NCBI GenBank assembly: GCA_025617745.1
Contig: CM046853.1
Span: forward strand, 38,055,065 to 38,119,064
DNA length: 64,000 nucleotides
Direction of reading: 5' to 3'
Origin: Heliocidaris erythrogramma
Taxonomy: Eukaryota > Echinodermata > Echinoidea > Camarodonta > Echinometridae
In this document: piece after piece, positions 22,591-34,258 of the stretch
How the letters are laid out: each line of letters begins with the position of its first letter
How positions within the stretch are numbered: position 1 is the first letter of the stretch
Notes under the pieces: model-generated
Databases searched by the model: none
What the model was told of the DNA's origin: nothing
The model's input: only the letters and a program-made list of their open reading frames with translations
Position numbers and translations under genes: made by a program

Positions 22591-23039
22591 CGCTATTAAG
22601 CTACCTTAACAAATTGTACAAATTGTATAAAAGAGGCCCAGGTACCTGGTATGAATAACACGATTGCAAATATTTAAAAAGAAAAATCGATTATCATGAG
22701 GTACAAAATTCTAATGCATGAATCGCCTTTTGAAACAGTGGAACATTGCAATTACTTTCTGTATAGTGACCATAGTCCAATTACAAATTTTATAAGCAGT
22801 ACAAAGATAGGTCAACTGAATTTGCCTGTTTGATTCTTTTACAATAATTTCTTGACACTGTTTATTTTCCTTTTATATTTCAAGCCTTGCAAATGCCTTG
22901 CTTACTTGATTTGATATGATATTTATTTCCTTAAACATTATTGTATCTTTATAATCTTTAAACATTTAAATATAGAGAGTAAAGTTCATAAGGATTTAGA
23001 GTTTATATCCTTAGCAAATGAAATTAACTTCAGCATAGA

Positions 23040-23300
23040 GGAGGCATTTCAGATGTCATTTATATCGATAAGAACAAAAGGGTCCCAGAATGCTTCCTTG
23101 TGGAACTCCTTTTTTTATTGGAAATATGTATACTAGAGTCTGCACTGTGAAAAGTAAAGATTGTTCAACTACAAATATAAGTTTCAAAACTAGTGGCGGG
23201 CGATTCCTGTTATGCTATAAATATAAGTTTATCTTTTACGATTAGACGTATCAAAGGTTTTAGCTATGTCTGTAAAACACTAAGGATGTGGTCCTTTGAA
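23040..23300 (-). pseudogene. LINE reverse-transcriptase relic, unit 2 H-I intron
   Basis: On the minus strand, 23083-23115 reads GVPQGSILGPF, the RT motif-B signature of non-LTR elements. About 130 bp upstream on that strand, 23238-23285 reads FTDIAKTFDT, a decayed motif A (F-x-D-x-x-K-A-F-D). Frames are broken. Homologous relics occur in units 3 and 4. Confidence 0.7.
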
Positions 23301-23959
23301 AAAGAGGATACAAGAAAGGCAATGTCTATGGCTTGATTTTTGTGGAAACCAAAGGGAAGTCAATGTAGCAAGCTATATCTTGTGTAAAATGTTCAGAGTC
23401 TTGTTTATACAGTGCATTCATGGACTTCAGATAATAAACTTATCGGTCAGTTGTTATTGAAAATGGGGTATGACCCTATTTGTGTATTGGGGTGACCTTT
23501 ACAAATTTCATGTTATAATAAATAATTTCTTTTTGATAAAGCTGCATTCAAAATTAGTCAGAGGTAGTTATATTATAGTTATATTACCCACAACTTCTTA
23601 ATACAGATTATTTCTGTTGAACAAGTTTATCAGGTTGGTTTAAATCTGCAGTTAATTAGTTTTTTTAGAAATCCAAAAAGATATACATGTGACACTTTCA
23701 CTGCTATGTTTCAGGCAACATGCTCAGACGTGTACTGGCACAATGAATTTTGAGTTATCTGGAAGTTTTATGATCATTTCTGATTCATAGACATCAAACT
23801 GTCTCAGTTAAATACCTATTGTGTGAGTCATAGAAAGAGACATATTATTACTGACTTCATGGGGAGACCCATATTTGCTAGATTTACATGTATTGTATTT
23901 TTTTGGATGTAATTTCCTCTAGTTGCTTAATGAACATTTAATCTATTCAATGTTCATAG

Positions 23960-24265
23960 GGTCCAGGCCAGGTGGCTCTCCTGGAGGAGCTACAAACTCT
24001 CCTCCAAATGGAATGCAAATCAGGGAAGGTTCAGATAGAGCAACAGTCAACTGGGAACCTGCAACCAATGATGTAGATGGCTACATTGTCAATATGGGCA
24101 CTGAGGACAACCCAAATCAGTTTACACAGCGTGTTCCTAGTACAGACAGGAAGAGGATTAGGCAAGATGGGCTTGTACCTGAAACAGATTATCAAGTTTC
24201 TATCAAGTCATTTGATTCAGAGGGGGAAAGTGAACCTATTAAACAAGGCTTTAGGACAAGGCCTA
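23960..24265 (+). CDS. Fn3 exon 18: class I, unit 2
   Basis: 306 nt, one codon shorter than other class I exons. Linker SRPGGSPGGATNSPPNG, strand B ATVNWEPA, strand C DGYIVNMG, KRIRQDGLVPETDYQ before strand F, end GESEPIKQGFRTRP (Lys for Gln, shared with units 3 and 4). Acceptor CATAG, donor A|GTAAGT. Confidence 0.93.
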
Positions 24266-24749
24266 GTAAGTAAAGGAACTTTGTTCATTTTTGTTATTTT
24301 GAAGTATTTTTCTTTGATAAAAGTGCCTTGGTCTTTGTTCATGAAAAGCAGATAGAAACACCTCATATAATTGGAGTGATAAGAATTGAATATTGGTAGA
24401 AACTGATTAGATTTATTAATAAAAATATAATCTCTATCTTTTCATCTTCTCCTGTTCTGAAGAATAGTATGAATATATATGCTTACTTATGCTTTATTAA
24501 ATCCTTTGTGGAGGTCTAAATCATGGTTTAGATCATGGTTAATAATCATGGTAAATAAATCTCTTTTGTGAATAGGGGCTATTATGTTCTATTAGAGAGA
24601 AAAAGATGTAGTAAAGTTGAATTTTTCTTGTCTGTGATGGCCATTGGCATATATGTATAAACAAAAAGATCTCTCCGGAAATGATCAATTTTTTGATAAA
24701 TGAAAATCTAAATCAAAAGGTGTGAACACAAAATTCTATTTTCATTTAG
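24266..24749. other. I-A intron of unit 2
   Basis: 484 nt, AT-rich. The Fn3-like relic seen in the equivalent intron of unit 4 is not evident here. Confidence 0.55.
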
Positions 24750-25028
24750 GGCGAACTGGCAGCCCCCAGCCGCCAACTGGTACCAAAGTGAATAGACGAT
24801 ATGATTCATTGGGTGTTGAGTGGGAAGAACCTGAAGGAGATGATGTGGAAGGATACAGATTGGACGTTGGAACTCCCTCTAATCCCCGCCAGTTTACAAG
24901 GGACTATGAACCTGGCACAACAAGTGCTGACGTCCCAGGTTTAACACCAGATACAGATTATCAAGTCAATCTAGTATCTAGATCCAGATCAGGAGACAGT
25001 GAACCTGTAAGGAGGAGAGCTAGAACAA
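24750..25028 (+). CDS. Fn3 exon 19: class A, unit 3
   Basis: 279 nt. Near-identical to exons 10, 28 and 37. It differs in strand C/C' (EGYRLDVG where others have LEVG). End SGDSEPVRRRART, acceptor TTTAG, donor A|GTGAGT. Confidence 0.94.
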
Positions 25029-25227
25029 GTGAGTTGTTTTCATTCATTTTGTAGGAGTCTGCAATGATAAATTGGTATTTTGGCTTAAAATGTTTGTGTC
25101 TCTCTTCTAATAATAATTTTGATTGTTCATTCCTATTATCCTGAAATAGATTTATGCATGATTCAGTCATTGTTGGAAAGCATCATATATAAAGTGCTGT
25201 CCAAATTTCCTAAATCCATTTATCCAG

Positions 25228-25512
25228 GACCAACACCACGTCCACAGCGTCCCCAACGTACTAGAGCGAGTTCATCAAGTCCTAACTCAGTTGATGTCAA
25301 CTGGGAAGCACCAAGGGATGAGAGTATTAATGGATACAGGGTGGATGTTGGAACGCCAGCTGATCCACGTAGAGACTTCTCAAGGCAATATGGACCTGAA
25401 ACAAGGAGAGCCTCTATTCCAAACCTACGCCCAGACTCACAATATCAAGTCAGTGTTGTATCCACCTCACCATCTGGAGAGAGTGAACCTGCAAGAAAGT
25501 CTGTTAAAACAC
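25228..25512 (+). CDS. Fn3 exon 20: class B, unit 3
   Basis: 285 nt. Linker PTPRPQRPQRTRASSSSPNS, strand B VDVNWEAP, strand C NGYRVDVG, then RQYGPETRRASIPNLRPDSQYQ. End SGESEPARKSVKT. Acceptor TCCAG, donor C|GTAAGT. Confidence 0.94.
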
Positions 25513-25710
25513 GTAAGTCCTAGTCACTCACTTTAAACGTGCTGCCTTAATATCATTTTGAGGTATGCATGCGTCTGTCTTTATGCTTTTAATATAAAAA
25601 CCCGGAATAAGTAGGCATATGAATCTTATTCGACCTGCATTCTGTCTCATCATTCACACATATAGTATGCTGTGAGCCATGAGGGCACTAACTTTGAATT
25701 AACTCTTTAT

Positions 25711-26368
25711 TATACCCCCGCCAAACAAAGTTTGAAGGGGGTATATAGGAATCAGTCGACGGTTGGGCGATCGGTCGGGCGGGCGTTAGGTCGGTCCGTT
25801 GCAAATCTTGCGGATCGAACTACTTCCTCAGTTTTTGACCGAAAGTCATGAAATTTGGTACACACATTGGTCTTGGTGGGAAGATGTGCAAGACATATTT
25901 TTCGGACGAGTCGGAATCTGCGTTGCCATGGTAACGGCATATTTATGGCAGAAAATCAAGGGAACACCTTGCGGATCGAACTACTTCCTCAGTTTTTGAC
26001 CGAAAGTCATGAAATTTGGTACACACATTGGTCTTGATGGGAAGATATGCAAGACATATTTTTCGGATGAGTCGGAATCTGCGTTGCCATGGTAACGGCA
26101 TATTTATGTCAGAAAATCAAGGAAACACCTTGCAGATCGAACTACTTCCTCAGTTTTTGGCCGATAGTCATGAAATTTGGTACACACATTGGTCTTACTG
26201 GGAAGATGTGCAAGACATATTTTTTTGATGTGTCGGAAGCTGCGTTGCCATGGAAATGGCATATCTATGGCAGTACAGTAAATCAGGGAAAAATCTTGTG
26301 GATCGAACTACTTCCTCAGTTTTCAACCAAAAGTCAAGAAACGCTGTTGTCACGGGGCGGGGGTATTA
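25711..26368. repeat. Hairpin-plus-tandem repeat, four units of about 162 bp (TATACCCCC...GGGGGTAT family)
   Basis: Starts with a hairpin TATACCCCCGCCAAAC / GTTTGAAGGGGGTATA, then a GTCGG/GGTCC-rich tract. Four units follow, each containing GGATCGAACTACTTCCTCAG (near 25811, 25973, 26135 and 26299), GAAATTTGGTACACACATTG and TGCGTTGCCATGG. It ends CACGGGGCGGGGGTATTA, complementary to the start. Units 1-3 are closely similar, unit 4 more diverged. Confidence 0.75.
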
Positions 26369-28682
26369 ATCATCATCTTCAGTGATATTTCTAGTTTGCC
26401 ATGGATCGAAACCCTGAAACTGCCATATTGTTCAGAGTGTATTATACATGAACACTGTACATGTGCCAAAAGTCAACTGTGGGAGGCCCCTGCTTATTCC
26501 ATTGGTCGAACAAAGCCAGTAACGAGTTAAAGTACATTTATATCTTATTTAGTGGGCTGTACTCCAAGTACAGACCACCTTATGGTTTTCACAAAGTGTT
26601 CTAAATTTTTATTTTTAAACACTTTTTTTACGCATATTATCTCAAACGCAGCACCTTCAAATGTACTCAAATTTTGTGCAATGGTAGATACGGTTAACGT
26701 CTCACCACCAGTACTTTTTCAACATGGTCATTGCATCATGACTCATCTTGGCGCTATTTTGTAAAAATTTGCTATATCTCTGCAGTAGAAAGTCATAATA
26801 TAACCATATTTGGCATGATGCAAGAGAACTTATTTAAACATAGAAGCACTTACGTTGGTGAAGTTGTGCGCGCAAAAATGTTAAAATGCTCAAAATGATC
26901 TGGGATCAATTTTTGGTATGTTTCAAGCCATGTAGAACATCATTTCAATGGTCATGATGTCATCAAAGCATGATTTTGTCTTTTGTTTTAAGGTGCCCTT
27001 ATTGAGACCTCGGCATAAAAGTCTTTAACTTTAGGTAAAAGATGCTAGAGACTTGTAATTACATTCATGAGATAGAGCATAAAATTTTTCAACAAAAGTT
27101 GTTGGTGGTTTTAAGCTGTCCGATGATCCACTTCAGGGTGAATATGGCCTTTAATAGTTGTAGTCGAAATATGCCAGATGATCTATAGAAATCCACTCCA
27201 TGATATTAACCTTCCTTCCATCAAACTTGGCACATGTATCAGGCCTTGTATGAACATGTTCCAGTAACATTCCAAGCTTATCACTTTATTGTGACCTCAC
27301 CAAGGCGCCATTTTGTCATTTTTTCCCCGTAATTGCCCTTTCCTCTCAGCTGCCGCCCCGCTAACCCTAAACGGCACTTTCAGTCGCCTTCAAATTTTGC
27401 ACAGTGATCAGAAAAATTAGAAGAACATCACTCACTTACATGTACAACTTCAGTGTCTTAGCTCTATTTTTTTTTTTAAAGTATCGACTGGTGTCGTCTG
27501 CTACTGTCACCTCATATTTTTACTTATCCATCGTGCTTTGCAGAACAACCTAACTTGAAGAACATGCATATCCGTTGAACCTTGAGGCAAAAATTTGTCA
27601 TGTATGACAGATTGATAAACAACCTTATTCTTGTTGACAAACTGAATTTCTTGCATTATATTTCTTGTTGCGTACTTATTTCTACCCACTTTTTTGTGCA
27701 CCTAATCCCTCTGATATGGTTTGTTCAAATGTATTCAAATTGTGCACAATGGTAGATATGGTTATGAAGTTGTGCACCTTAACTTTTTTAATTGGACACA
27801 TTTCACTATCAGGGACATACACAGAAGATTTCACAGTATTTTGCTTAAAGGGAAATCCAACCTTAATAGTAAGTTGCTTTGAAAGAAAGAGGAAAAATCA
27901 GAGAAGCAGATTGGTGAAAATTTGAATGAAATCGGACAAGCAATAAGAAAGGTATGAATTTTTGAAAGTTGTAATCACTATACATATGGGAATTTCAAAT
28001 TGCCCGAATAGATAATGTCACTGTGATGTAGCTGTGGACAACTCCCCCATTCGCTCCAACATATAAAATGACTAAAAAATGTATTACTCAGTAGGATCTT
28101 TTTCTTCCATGAGGACCTATAAGAATATGCTATCTCCAATATATTTTGAGTAAGGCCCTGAGGGTAAAAGCACCTCGAAGAAAACCACAAATTAATATTT
28201 TTGGACAATCACACTCTAAACATAAATCCATGCTGTAAAAATATTAGATTACATATTTACTTGTCAGAGCTAAAAAGTAGTGTAACAGACATGACAGACT
28301 GCATAACGGACATGTCACTTTTGTTCATTTTTTATAAACCCCTAAAGCTTTACTTTAAAATGTTCATTGAATCATAAAAACCTATAATTCATCAGTTTAC
28401 TTCTAAAAAATCAAATCTGAAACACTTGTGGCATGAAATAATGAGACCTAAATAATCAAAACTGCTACCAAACTTTACTCAAAAAATGATTAAAAACAAA
28501 AACAAAAACAAAATTATACCCAAAACTACTTCAATCTCATTGAAGATATCACAAGTTCAGTGTATTTTGACAAGTTAACATTTTCCATGGAATTGCCCAC
28601 ATGGAAGTTTATGATACGTCTGTGTATTGTATTGGATTTTGCAAATAATCTGTGATTCCATTTATGAACTTATTTTTGACAG
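26369..28682. other. Remainder of the B-C intron of unit 3
   Basis: 2.3 kb, AT-rich. A degenerate internal repeat is visible: TCAAATGTACTCAAATTTTG plus AATGGTAGATACGGTTA near 26657-26697 and TCAAATGTATTCAAATTGTG plus AATGGTAGATATGGTTA near 27724-27766. The equivalent introns of other units are 235-854 nt, so most of this is probably inserted repeat sequence. No gene recognised. Confidence 0.5.
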
Positions 28683-28690
28683 CCAAAGAG
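28681..28690 (+). promoter_or_regulatory. Two in-frame splice acceptors 6 nt apart for exon 21
   Basis: GACAG|CC at 28681-28682 and AAAG|AG at 28687-28688 are both AG dinucleotides in the same phase. The same arrangement is present at exon 30 (43861-43868). In exon 39 the first AG reads AT, leaving only CACAG. Confidence 0.55.
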
Positions 28691-28979
28691 GACGATGGTA
28701 CTAGACGCCCCTCGCGTCCAAATGGCATGCGAGTGAGGGAAGGTGTAGAGTCAGCAACAGTAAACTGGGAACCTGCAACCAATGATGTAGATGGCTACAT
28801 TGTCAACATGGGTACTGAGGCCAACCCAAATCAGTTTACACAGCGTGTTCCTAGTAGAGACAGAAGGAGGTTTAGGCAAGATGGGCTTGAACCTGATACC
28901 GATTATCAAGTTTCCATCAAATCATTTGATTCAGAAGGGGAAAGTGAACCTATTCAACAGGGCTTTAGGACAAGGTCTA
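28683..28979 (+). CDS. Fn3 exon 21: class C, unit 3
   Basis: 297 nt if the upstream AG (28681-28682) is used, or 291 nt from 28689 if the AAAG six bases later is used; both keep phase 1 and add or drop two residues. Core: GTRRPSRPNGMRVREG, ATVNWEPA, DGYIVNMG, EPDTDYQV, GESEPIQQGFRTRS. Comparison with exon 39, where the upstream AG is lost, favours the downstream site. Donor A|GTAAGT. Confidence 0.9.
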
Positions 28980-29219
28980 GTAAGTATTTAAAGTTTCTGA
29001 ACATTTCCAACTGCTTTTCTTTCTACAAACATAAGAATAGCAGTTTTTGAGCAAAATCAATTAATTTTTTTCTTTTGTAAAAGAAAGCACTGTGTATTGT
29101 CATATGTACATGTATGTACTGATTACTTTTCATCTATCTTTGGAGATAAATTAAAGACTTGAATTTATATTGAATATTAATTTGAATAATTGATCTTAGA
29201 AATATTATTTTGCTTTCAG

Positions 29220-29498
29220 GACGACCCGAAACTACAAAACCCCCAACTGGTGTCCGAACGAACCCAAGATACGATTCCATGGGAGTCCAGTGGGAAGAAC
29301 CTGAAGATGAGAATGTTGATGGATACCGACTGGAAGTTGGAACACCCTCTGATCCTCGCCAGTTTGTAAGGGAATACGATCGTGGCACGACGGCTGCCAA
29401 TGTCCCAGACTTAGACCCAGAAACAGATTATCAAGTCAATCTGGTATCGACATCTCCATCTGGAGACAGTGAACCTGTGAGAAGGAAAGCCAGAACAA
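29220..29498 (+). CDS. Fn3 exon 22: class D, unit 3
   Basis: 279 nt. Linker RPETTKPPTGVRTNPRYDS, strand B VQWEEPED, strand C DGYRLEVG, tyrosine corner DPETDYQV, end SGDSEPVRRKART (Lys shared with exons 31 and 40). It differs from exon 31 by a single synonymous base (GCC/GCA Ala). Acceptor TTTCAG, donor A|GTAAGT. Confidence 0.95.
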
Positions 29499-31074
29499 GT
29501 AAGTGTTCATTGTTCATGTTATATTATTCAGTCCTAGATGAAGCATATATGGTATGTGTTTGTGATATTTCGATTTCTTTAATAGTGCATTGATACTATA
29601 GGTTTTTCCCGGCAGTTTCGCACTTTTGTCAGTCAATTATAAAAAAACGCTCATTCAACTTAGCAAAAACATCCTTTACCACATCTTCTGTTACTCAAAA
29701 GTTTATTTAAGTCATTTAATTTAGTGTTTAGTGCAAGAGATTTCGCTTTTGTATCATTCAAATCCATTTCCGTGCATGCAAATTAGCATGTATGCAAGAA
29801 TCATTCAAATTCATCTGCAACTACCGAAAGGACACCTCGGACATTCAAATTTGCAAATGGGCAGTCAAATTTGGAACATGTTCATTCGATTTAACACGCA
29901 AGTTATGAACCCTCTTTTGTTTATAATTCCCCCTAAATAAGGCTGATTTCAAATTTAATTTCCATCTTGAGTCCATACTATCGTAGGCCTTATTGTCCCG
30001 TAGGCTAATTGTAAATTTTAAAGGATGGATTATATTCTGTAGATTTCCCAAAGCCACGCAAGGTGAGGAATATACCTAAAGGGTTAATTTAAAAATGTAG
30101 TCATAAACTTTGAACGAGAAAACTCAAGCACCTTGCATATATATTGACACAAATTTATGAAAATCAGGCTGTTACAAACTCACATGACCTTTTGGGACCT
30201 CATATCATAATGGAAAGAAGGGATTTATGCCTTTTGTGTAAAAAAGGGATTGAAATTCCTTCTTTACAAAAAACAACAAGCTTATCTTATTAAATCATCA
30301 GCTACTTTTCAATCTGAATAGTGATTCAAATAAAACTCTCAATGACCAGGGCCCTCTTGCATAAAAAGTTGCGATTAAACGAAACTCAAAAAATTTAACG
30401 CAACTTGATTTTCAACCAATCAGGATCACGTATTTGGGATTTGCGTTAATTTTTTTTGAGTTGCGTTTAATCGCAACTTTTTATGCAAGAGGGCCCAGAA
30501 CTCACAAAACAGTATAAAATGTTATTCATCATGGTAACCTACCCGAGCTAACCTTTCATTGAAGGAATACTTTCTTTACAATTGAGGATCCAGGTTTTTC
30601 CTACAGATGTCCAGTTTTCAGATATTGGCTGATGTTCATAAAGGTGGATTAAGTTAAACCTTTGGTAGCTTAGTCCACTGATTATTGGAGTGCCAAGCAA
30701 CAAAGCTTTTTATTCTGTACAAATTAATGTAGTTCTGTTATAAAATGAATAAACAATTGAAAGTGAATCTAGTTGGTTGATCATTTAGTTATAGAATTAT
30801 GGACTAATTTTAGTATGCTTTTATTAATACTGGCCAGTGAAGCCAATAAAGATGCAGGACAGTGTACCTCTATTACCTACAAGCAGAGTAATACTGACAA
30901 GTATTAAGTTCATTTATATATTTTTTGGTCAATTATGTTTTTTAAATAATATTCATAGCAGTTTTGAAGAAACAAATAATATCAAGACTGAAAAAGAAGA
31001 ACTTGGTATTATCTACATGCATATATTCATGATTTAAAAAAAAATCTTAACCATGTCATTACCGTGTCATAAAG
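29499..31074. other. D-E intron of unit 3
   Basis: 1.6 kb, homologous over long stretches (from about 30120 on) to the D-E intron of unit 4 (48970-49858) apart from the MITE at 30349-30496. The part 29590-30060 has no counterpart in unit 4 and no recognisable identity. Confidence 0.6.
30349..30496. mobile_element. 148-bp MITE with long terminal inverted repeats, unit 3 only
   Basis: Ends are near-perfect inverted repeats of about 55 bp: GGGCCCTCTTGCATAAAAAG ... CTTTTTATGCAAGAGGGCCC. The homologous introns of unit 2 (18715-18730) and unit 4 (about 49190-49205) are uninterrupted there. The CAG either side is consistent with a 3-bp target duplication (unit 2 has a single CAG). Confidence 0.8.
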
Positions 31075-31359
31075 GGCGAACACGACGTCCAAAACGACCC
31101 CAACGTACTAGAGCAAGTTCATCAAGTCCTGATTCCATCGATGTCACCTGGCAAGATCCAGATGACGAAAATGTTGATGGATACAGGGTGGATGTTGGAA
31201 CACCATCTAATCCTCGGTCAAAGTTCTCTCAGCGAATCCCTCGTGGAACAAATTCAGTCCGTGTCCCAGGCCTGGAAGAAGATTCAGGCTACCAAGTCAG
31301 TGTAGTATCCACCTCACCATCAGGAGAGAGTGATCCAGTAAGAAAGTCTGTGAAAACAC
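31075..31359 (+). CDS. Fn3 exon 23: class E, unit 3
   Basis: 285 nt. Linker RTRRPKRPQRTRASSSS, strand B IDVTWQDP, strand C DGYRVDVG, tyrosine corner EEDSGYQV (Gly before Tyr, shared only with exon 32), end SGESDPVRKSVKT. Acceptor TAAAG, donor C|GTAAGT. Confidence 0.94.
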
Positions 31360-31974
31360 GTAAGTATAATAGTCGTGACTCTTACATGTCAGATGAACGT
31401 ACCTTAGATAATGTTTCAATGTCTTTAATTTTTAACCTGTTGATTGTCTTGAAATTATACATTAAATTAGCTAAAGAAGTAAGGTACAGCATATGTCACT
31501 AAGCTCACTTTATAAAATTAGAGAATTAAATTTCATAATCTGCTAATACTGCAAAAATTGTGAATGTTAATCATTGATTATCTTATCAACAGAACTTAAT
31601 ACTTGTCTGTTCTGTTTGTCTTATGTCTTGTCCCAATGCTTAGTTCATAATGGAAAGGTTTTTTTTTCAGAACACTATTCAGAACAGTATTACTAGTCAA
31701 GAGAAATACTCATCCTCATATTGAATAGTATAAATATTATGCTAAGACCCCATTCACACTCTCTGTTAGACTGCTCTTCGTTAGACCGCTCTAGAGGAAC
31801 AGCTCTTGAAGAACGGTTTGATTGCGTACACACTCCGCACATTTTTTATGTCTCAAATTGCTCAACAAGTCAAAGTGGTCTTGTTGCTATGGCAGCTCAG
31901 TTCAGCGGGTCAAGTTTTTCGTGCAGAATTCAAACTGTATACTGCCTGCCTGATGAATTTATCTTTATATCTTT

Positions 31975-32436
31975 CCAAGGTCTCTTTTTTCCACTTTCCT
32001 ATTTTCTCTGTGTCTATATCATTCTATCATCTTGTTTTTTCCACCTTTCCTTGTGTTTTCCTTTGTTTTCATTATTCTATCGCCTTCTCTTTTTTTACCT
32101 TTTCCTTACGTTATACCTTGTTTTATCGTTCAATCATTTCATTTTTGCTTTCTATGTTTCCTTGTTTTCTTTTGTTTTATCATTCTATCGTTTTCTCTAT
32201 CTTTCATTATGTTCTTGTTTTCATCATTCTATCGTCTTTCTTTACATTTTTTATGTTTTTCTTTGTTTTTATTATTCTATCATTTTTCTCTTTCTATTAT
32301 GTTTTTCTGTGTTTTCATCATTCTATCATCTTTTCTTTCTTGAGATTTTTAATGTTTTTCTTTGTTTTTATCATTCTATCATTTTCCCTCTTTATCTTTT
32401 CTTTCTATCATCTTCTCTTTCTTTAAATTTTTTATA
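31975..32436. repeat. T-rich minisatellite, period about 50 bp
   Basis: Recurring phrases 'TTTGTTTTTATCATTCTATC', 'TTTTCTTTCT' and 'TATGTTTTTC' make a pyrimidine-strand array. It generates a long Phe/Leu/Ser-rich open frame (31721-32563), which I regard as a by-product of composition. Two further 'TATCATTCTATC' patches occur at 33690 and 33840. Confidence 0.75.
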
Positions 32437-32440
32437 TTTT

Positions 32441-33652
32441 TATGCCTCCGCCCACCGAAGGTGGGTGCCGGAGGCATTATGTTTTCGGGTTGTCCGTCCG
32501 TCCATCATCCGTGCGTCCGTGCGTCTGTGCGTCCGTCCCACTTCTCGTTACCGCGATATCTGAAGAATCATTTGAGGTAGGAACCTGAAACTTGGTACTA
32601 GTATGTATCCCCATACGAAGATGAACTGATTAGAATTTGGGGTAAGTAGGTCAAAGGTCAGAGGTCACAAAGGTCAATTTACATGAAATTATATGAAATT
32701 ACTGGTTTTTAGCACCGTTACCTTGATATCTCAAGAACTGTTTGAGGTAAGAACTGTTTGAGGTAAGAACTTCAAACTTGGTACTAGTATGTATCCCTAT
32801 ACGAAGATGAACTGATTAGATTTTGGGATAAGGAGGTCACAGAGGTCAATTTACATGAAATTACATGAAATTCTTGGTTTTTAGCACCGTTACCGCGATT
32901 TCTGAAGAACTGTTTGAGGTAAGAACTTCAAACTTGGTACCAGTATGTATCCCCATAGAAAGAGGAACTGATTAGATTTTGGGGTAGGTAGGTCAAAGTT
33001 CAGAGGTCACAGAGGTCAATTTACATGAAATTACATGGAATTACTGGTTTTTAGCACCGTTACCGTGATATCTCAAGAACTATCTGAGGTGAGAACTTCA
33101 AACTTGGTACCAGTATGTATCCCCATAGAAAGATGAACTGATTAGATTTTGGGGTAAGTAGGTCAAAGGTCAGAGGTCACAGAGGTCAATTTACATGAAA
33201 TTACATGAAATTGCTGGTTTTTAGCCTCGTTACTGCGATATCTCAAGAACTGTTTGAGGTAAGAACTTCAAACTTGGTACTAGTATGTATCCCCATACGA
33301 AGATGAACTGATTAGATTTTGGGGTAGGTAGGTCAAAGTTCAGAGGTCACAGAGGTCAATTTACATGAAATTACATGAAATTACTGGTTTTTAGCCTTGT
33401 TACTGCGATATCTCAAGAACTGTTTGAGGTAAGAACTTCAAACTTTTTACATGATATTAATACAGTTTTTGGCTACATTTCCACGATATCTCAAGAACAA
33501 CTGATTATATTGCTTTATAGTCAGAGGTCAATTAGTAATATAGGATTTTAGTGTTTTAAATCACAATTTCGCAATAACCATTTGATGAATGCGCATCAAT
33601 TATATTATACTTGTAGGTGATCCGGAATTATCTGAATACAAGCGGAGGCATA
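32441..33652. repeat. TATGCC...GGCATA family repeat, about seven units of 170 bp
   Basis: Starts TATGCCTCCGCCCACCGAAGGTGGGTGCCGGAGGC-type hairpin and GTCC repeats, then units with 'GATATCTCAAGAACTGTTTG', 'TTCAAACTTGGTACTAGTAT', 'GATGAACTGATTAGATTTTG' and 'GGTCAGAGGTCACAGAGGTC'. Closes with GCGGAGGCATA at 33642-33652; a second such end recurs about 140 bp on (33789-33799). Same family design as 2791 but a different unit sequence. Confidence 0.75.
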
Positions 33653-33911
33653 TTGAAGACGCAGTCGTATCTTTTGCTTGTTCTGTTTTTTATCATTCTA
33701 TCCATTCCTATTTCTATTTCTAACCATTTGATGAATGCGCATCAACTATATTATACTTGTAGGTGATCAGGAATTATCTGAATACAAGCGGAGGCATATT
33801 GAAGACACAGTCGTATCTTTTCTTATGTTTCTTTCTTTTTATCATTCTATCATGCAGCGATGGCCTGCACTTGTAGGAAAATAAAGGAAAATCACACATG
33901 ATTTCCTGTGC

Positions 33912-33944
<33 letters not shown>

Positions 33945-34258
33945 GCTTCCGGTTGAAGTGCGCTTATGGATCGCTTTTCGTGCACACACTGCACGTTAGA
34001 GCAGTCTAACTAAGAACCGTTCCTCAAGACCACCTCCCGAGGTAGTCTTCTGGACTGCTCCAGAAGACCGCTTCCTGGACCACTTTTGCGTACACACTCA
34101 CCTCAGAACCGTTGTTGAGGAACAGGTCTTTAATTTAGACTGCTCTAACGAAGTGAGTGTGAATGAATTCTAAGAGATCCCTCTCCAAATATATTGACCA
34201 ATACAATAAAATGTATTCTAAAGGATTTTTTTTTGTCAGTGTCCTTTATAGTTTTATT

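Larger units (their letters stand above)
22272..23959. other. H-I intron of unit 2
   Basis: 1.7 kb containing an inverted-repeat element (22351-22590) and a minus-strand LINE relic (23040-23300), listed separately. The remainder is AT-rich without recognised content. Confidence 0.6.
31748..34169. mobile_element. 2.4-kb terminal-inverted-repeat element, composite, unit 3 E-F intron
   Basis: Left end CATTCACACTCTCTGTTAGA (31751) pairs with the right end, whose complement reads CATTCACACTCACTTCGTTAGA. Flanks CTAAGA at 31742-31747 and 34170-34175 look like a target duplication. The homologous unit 4 intron is uninterrupted near 50263-50272 (TTATGTCAACAGATCCC). GTTAGACTGCTCT / AGACTGCTCTAACG subterminal repeats recur at both ends. 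The interior holds a T-rich minisatellite, a nested hairpin-plus-tandem-repeat element and a (CA)16 run at 33912-33943. No transposase ORF. Confidence 0.75.

Noticed and set aside
31721-32563. A 280-codon ORF, the longest continuous frame in the first 60 kb
   Set aside because: It is a Phe/Leu/Ser-rich translation of a T-rich minisatellite; overlapping frames on the same strand are equally open and no domain is visible.
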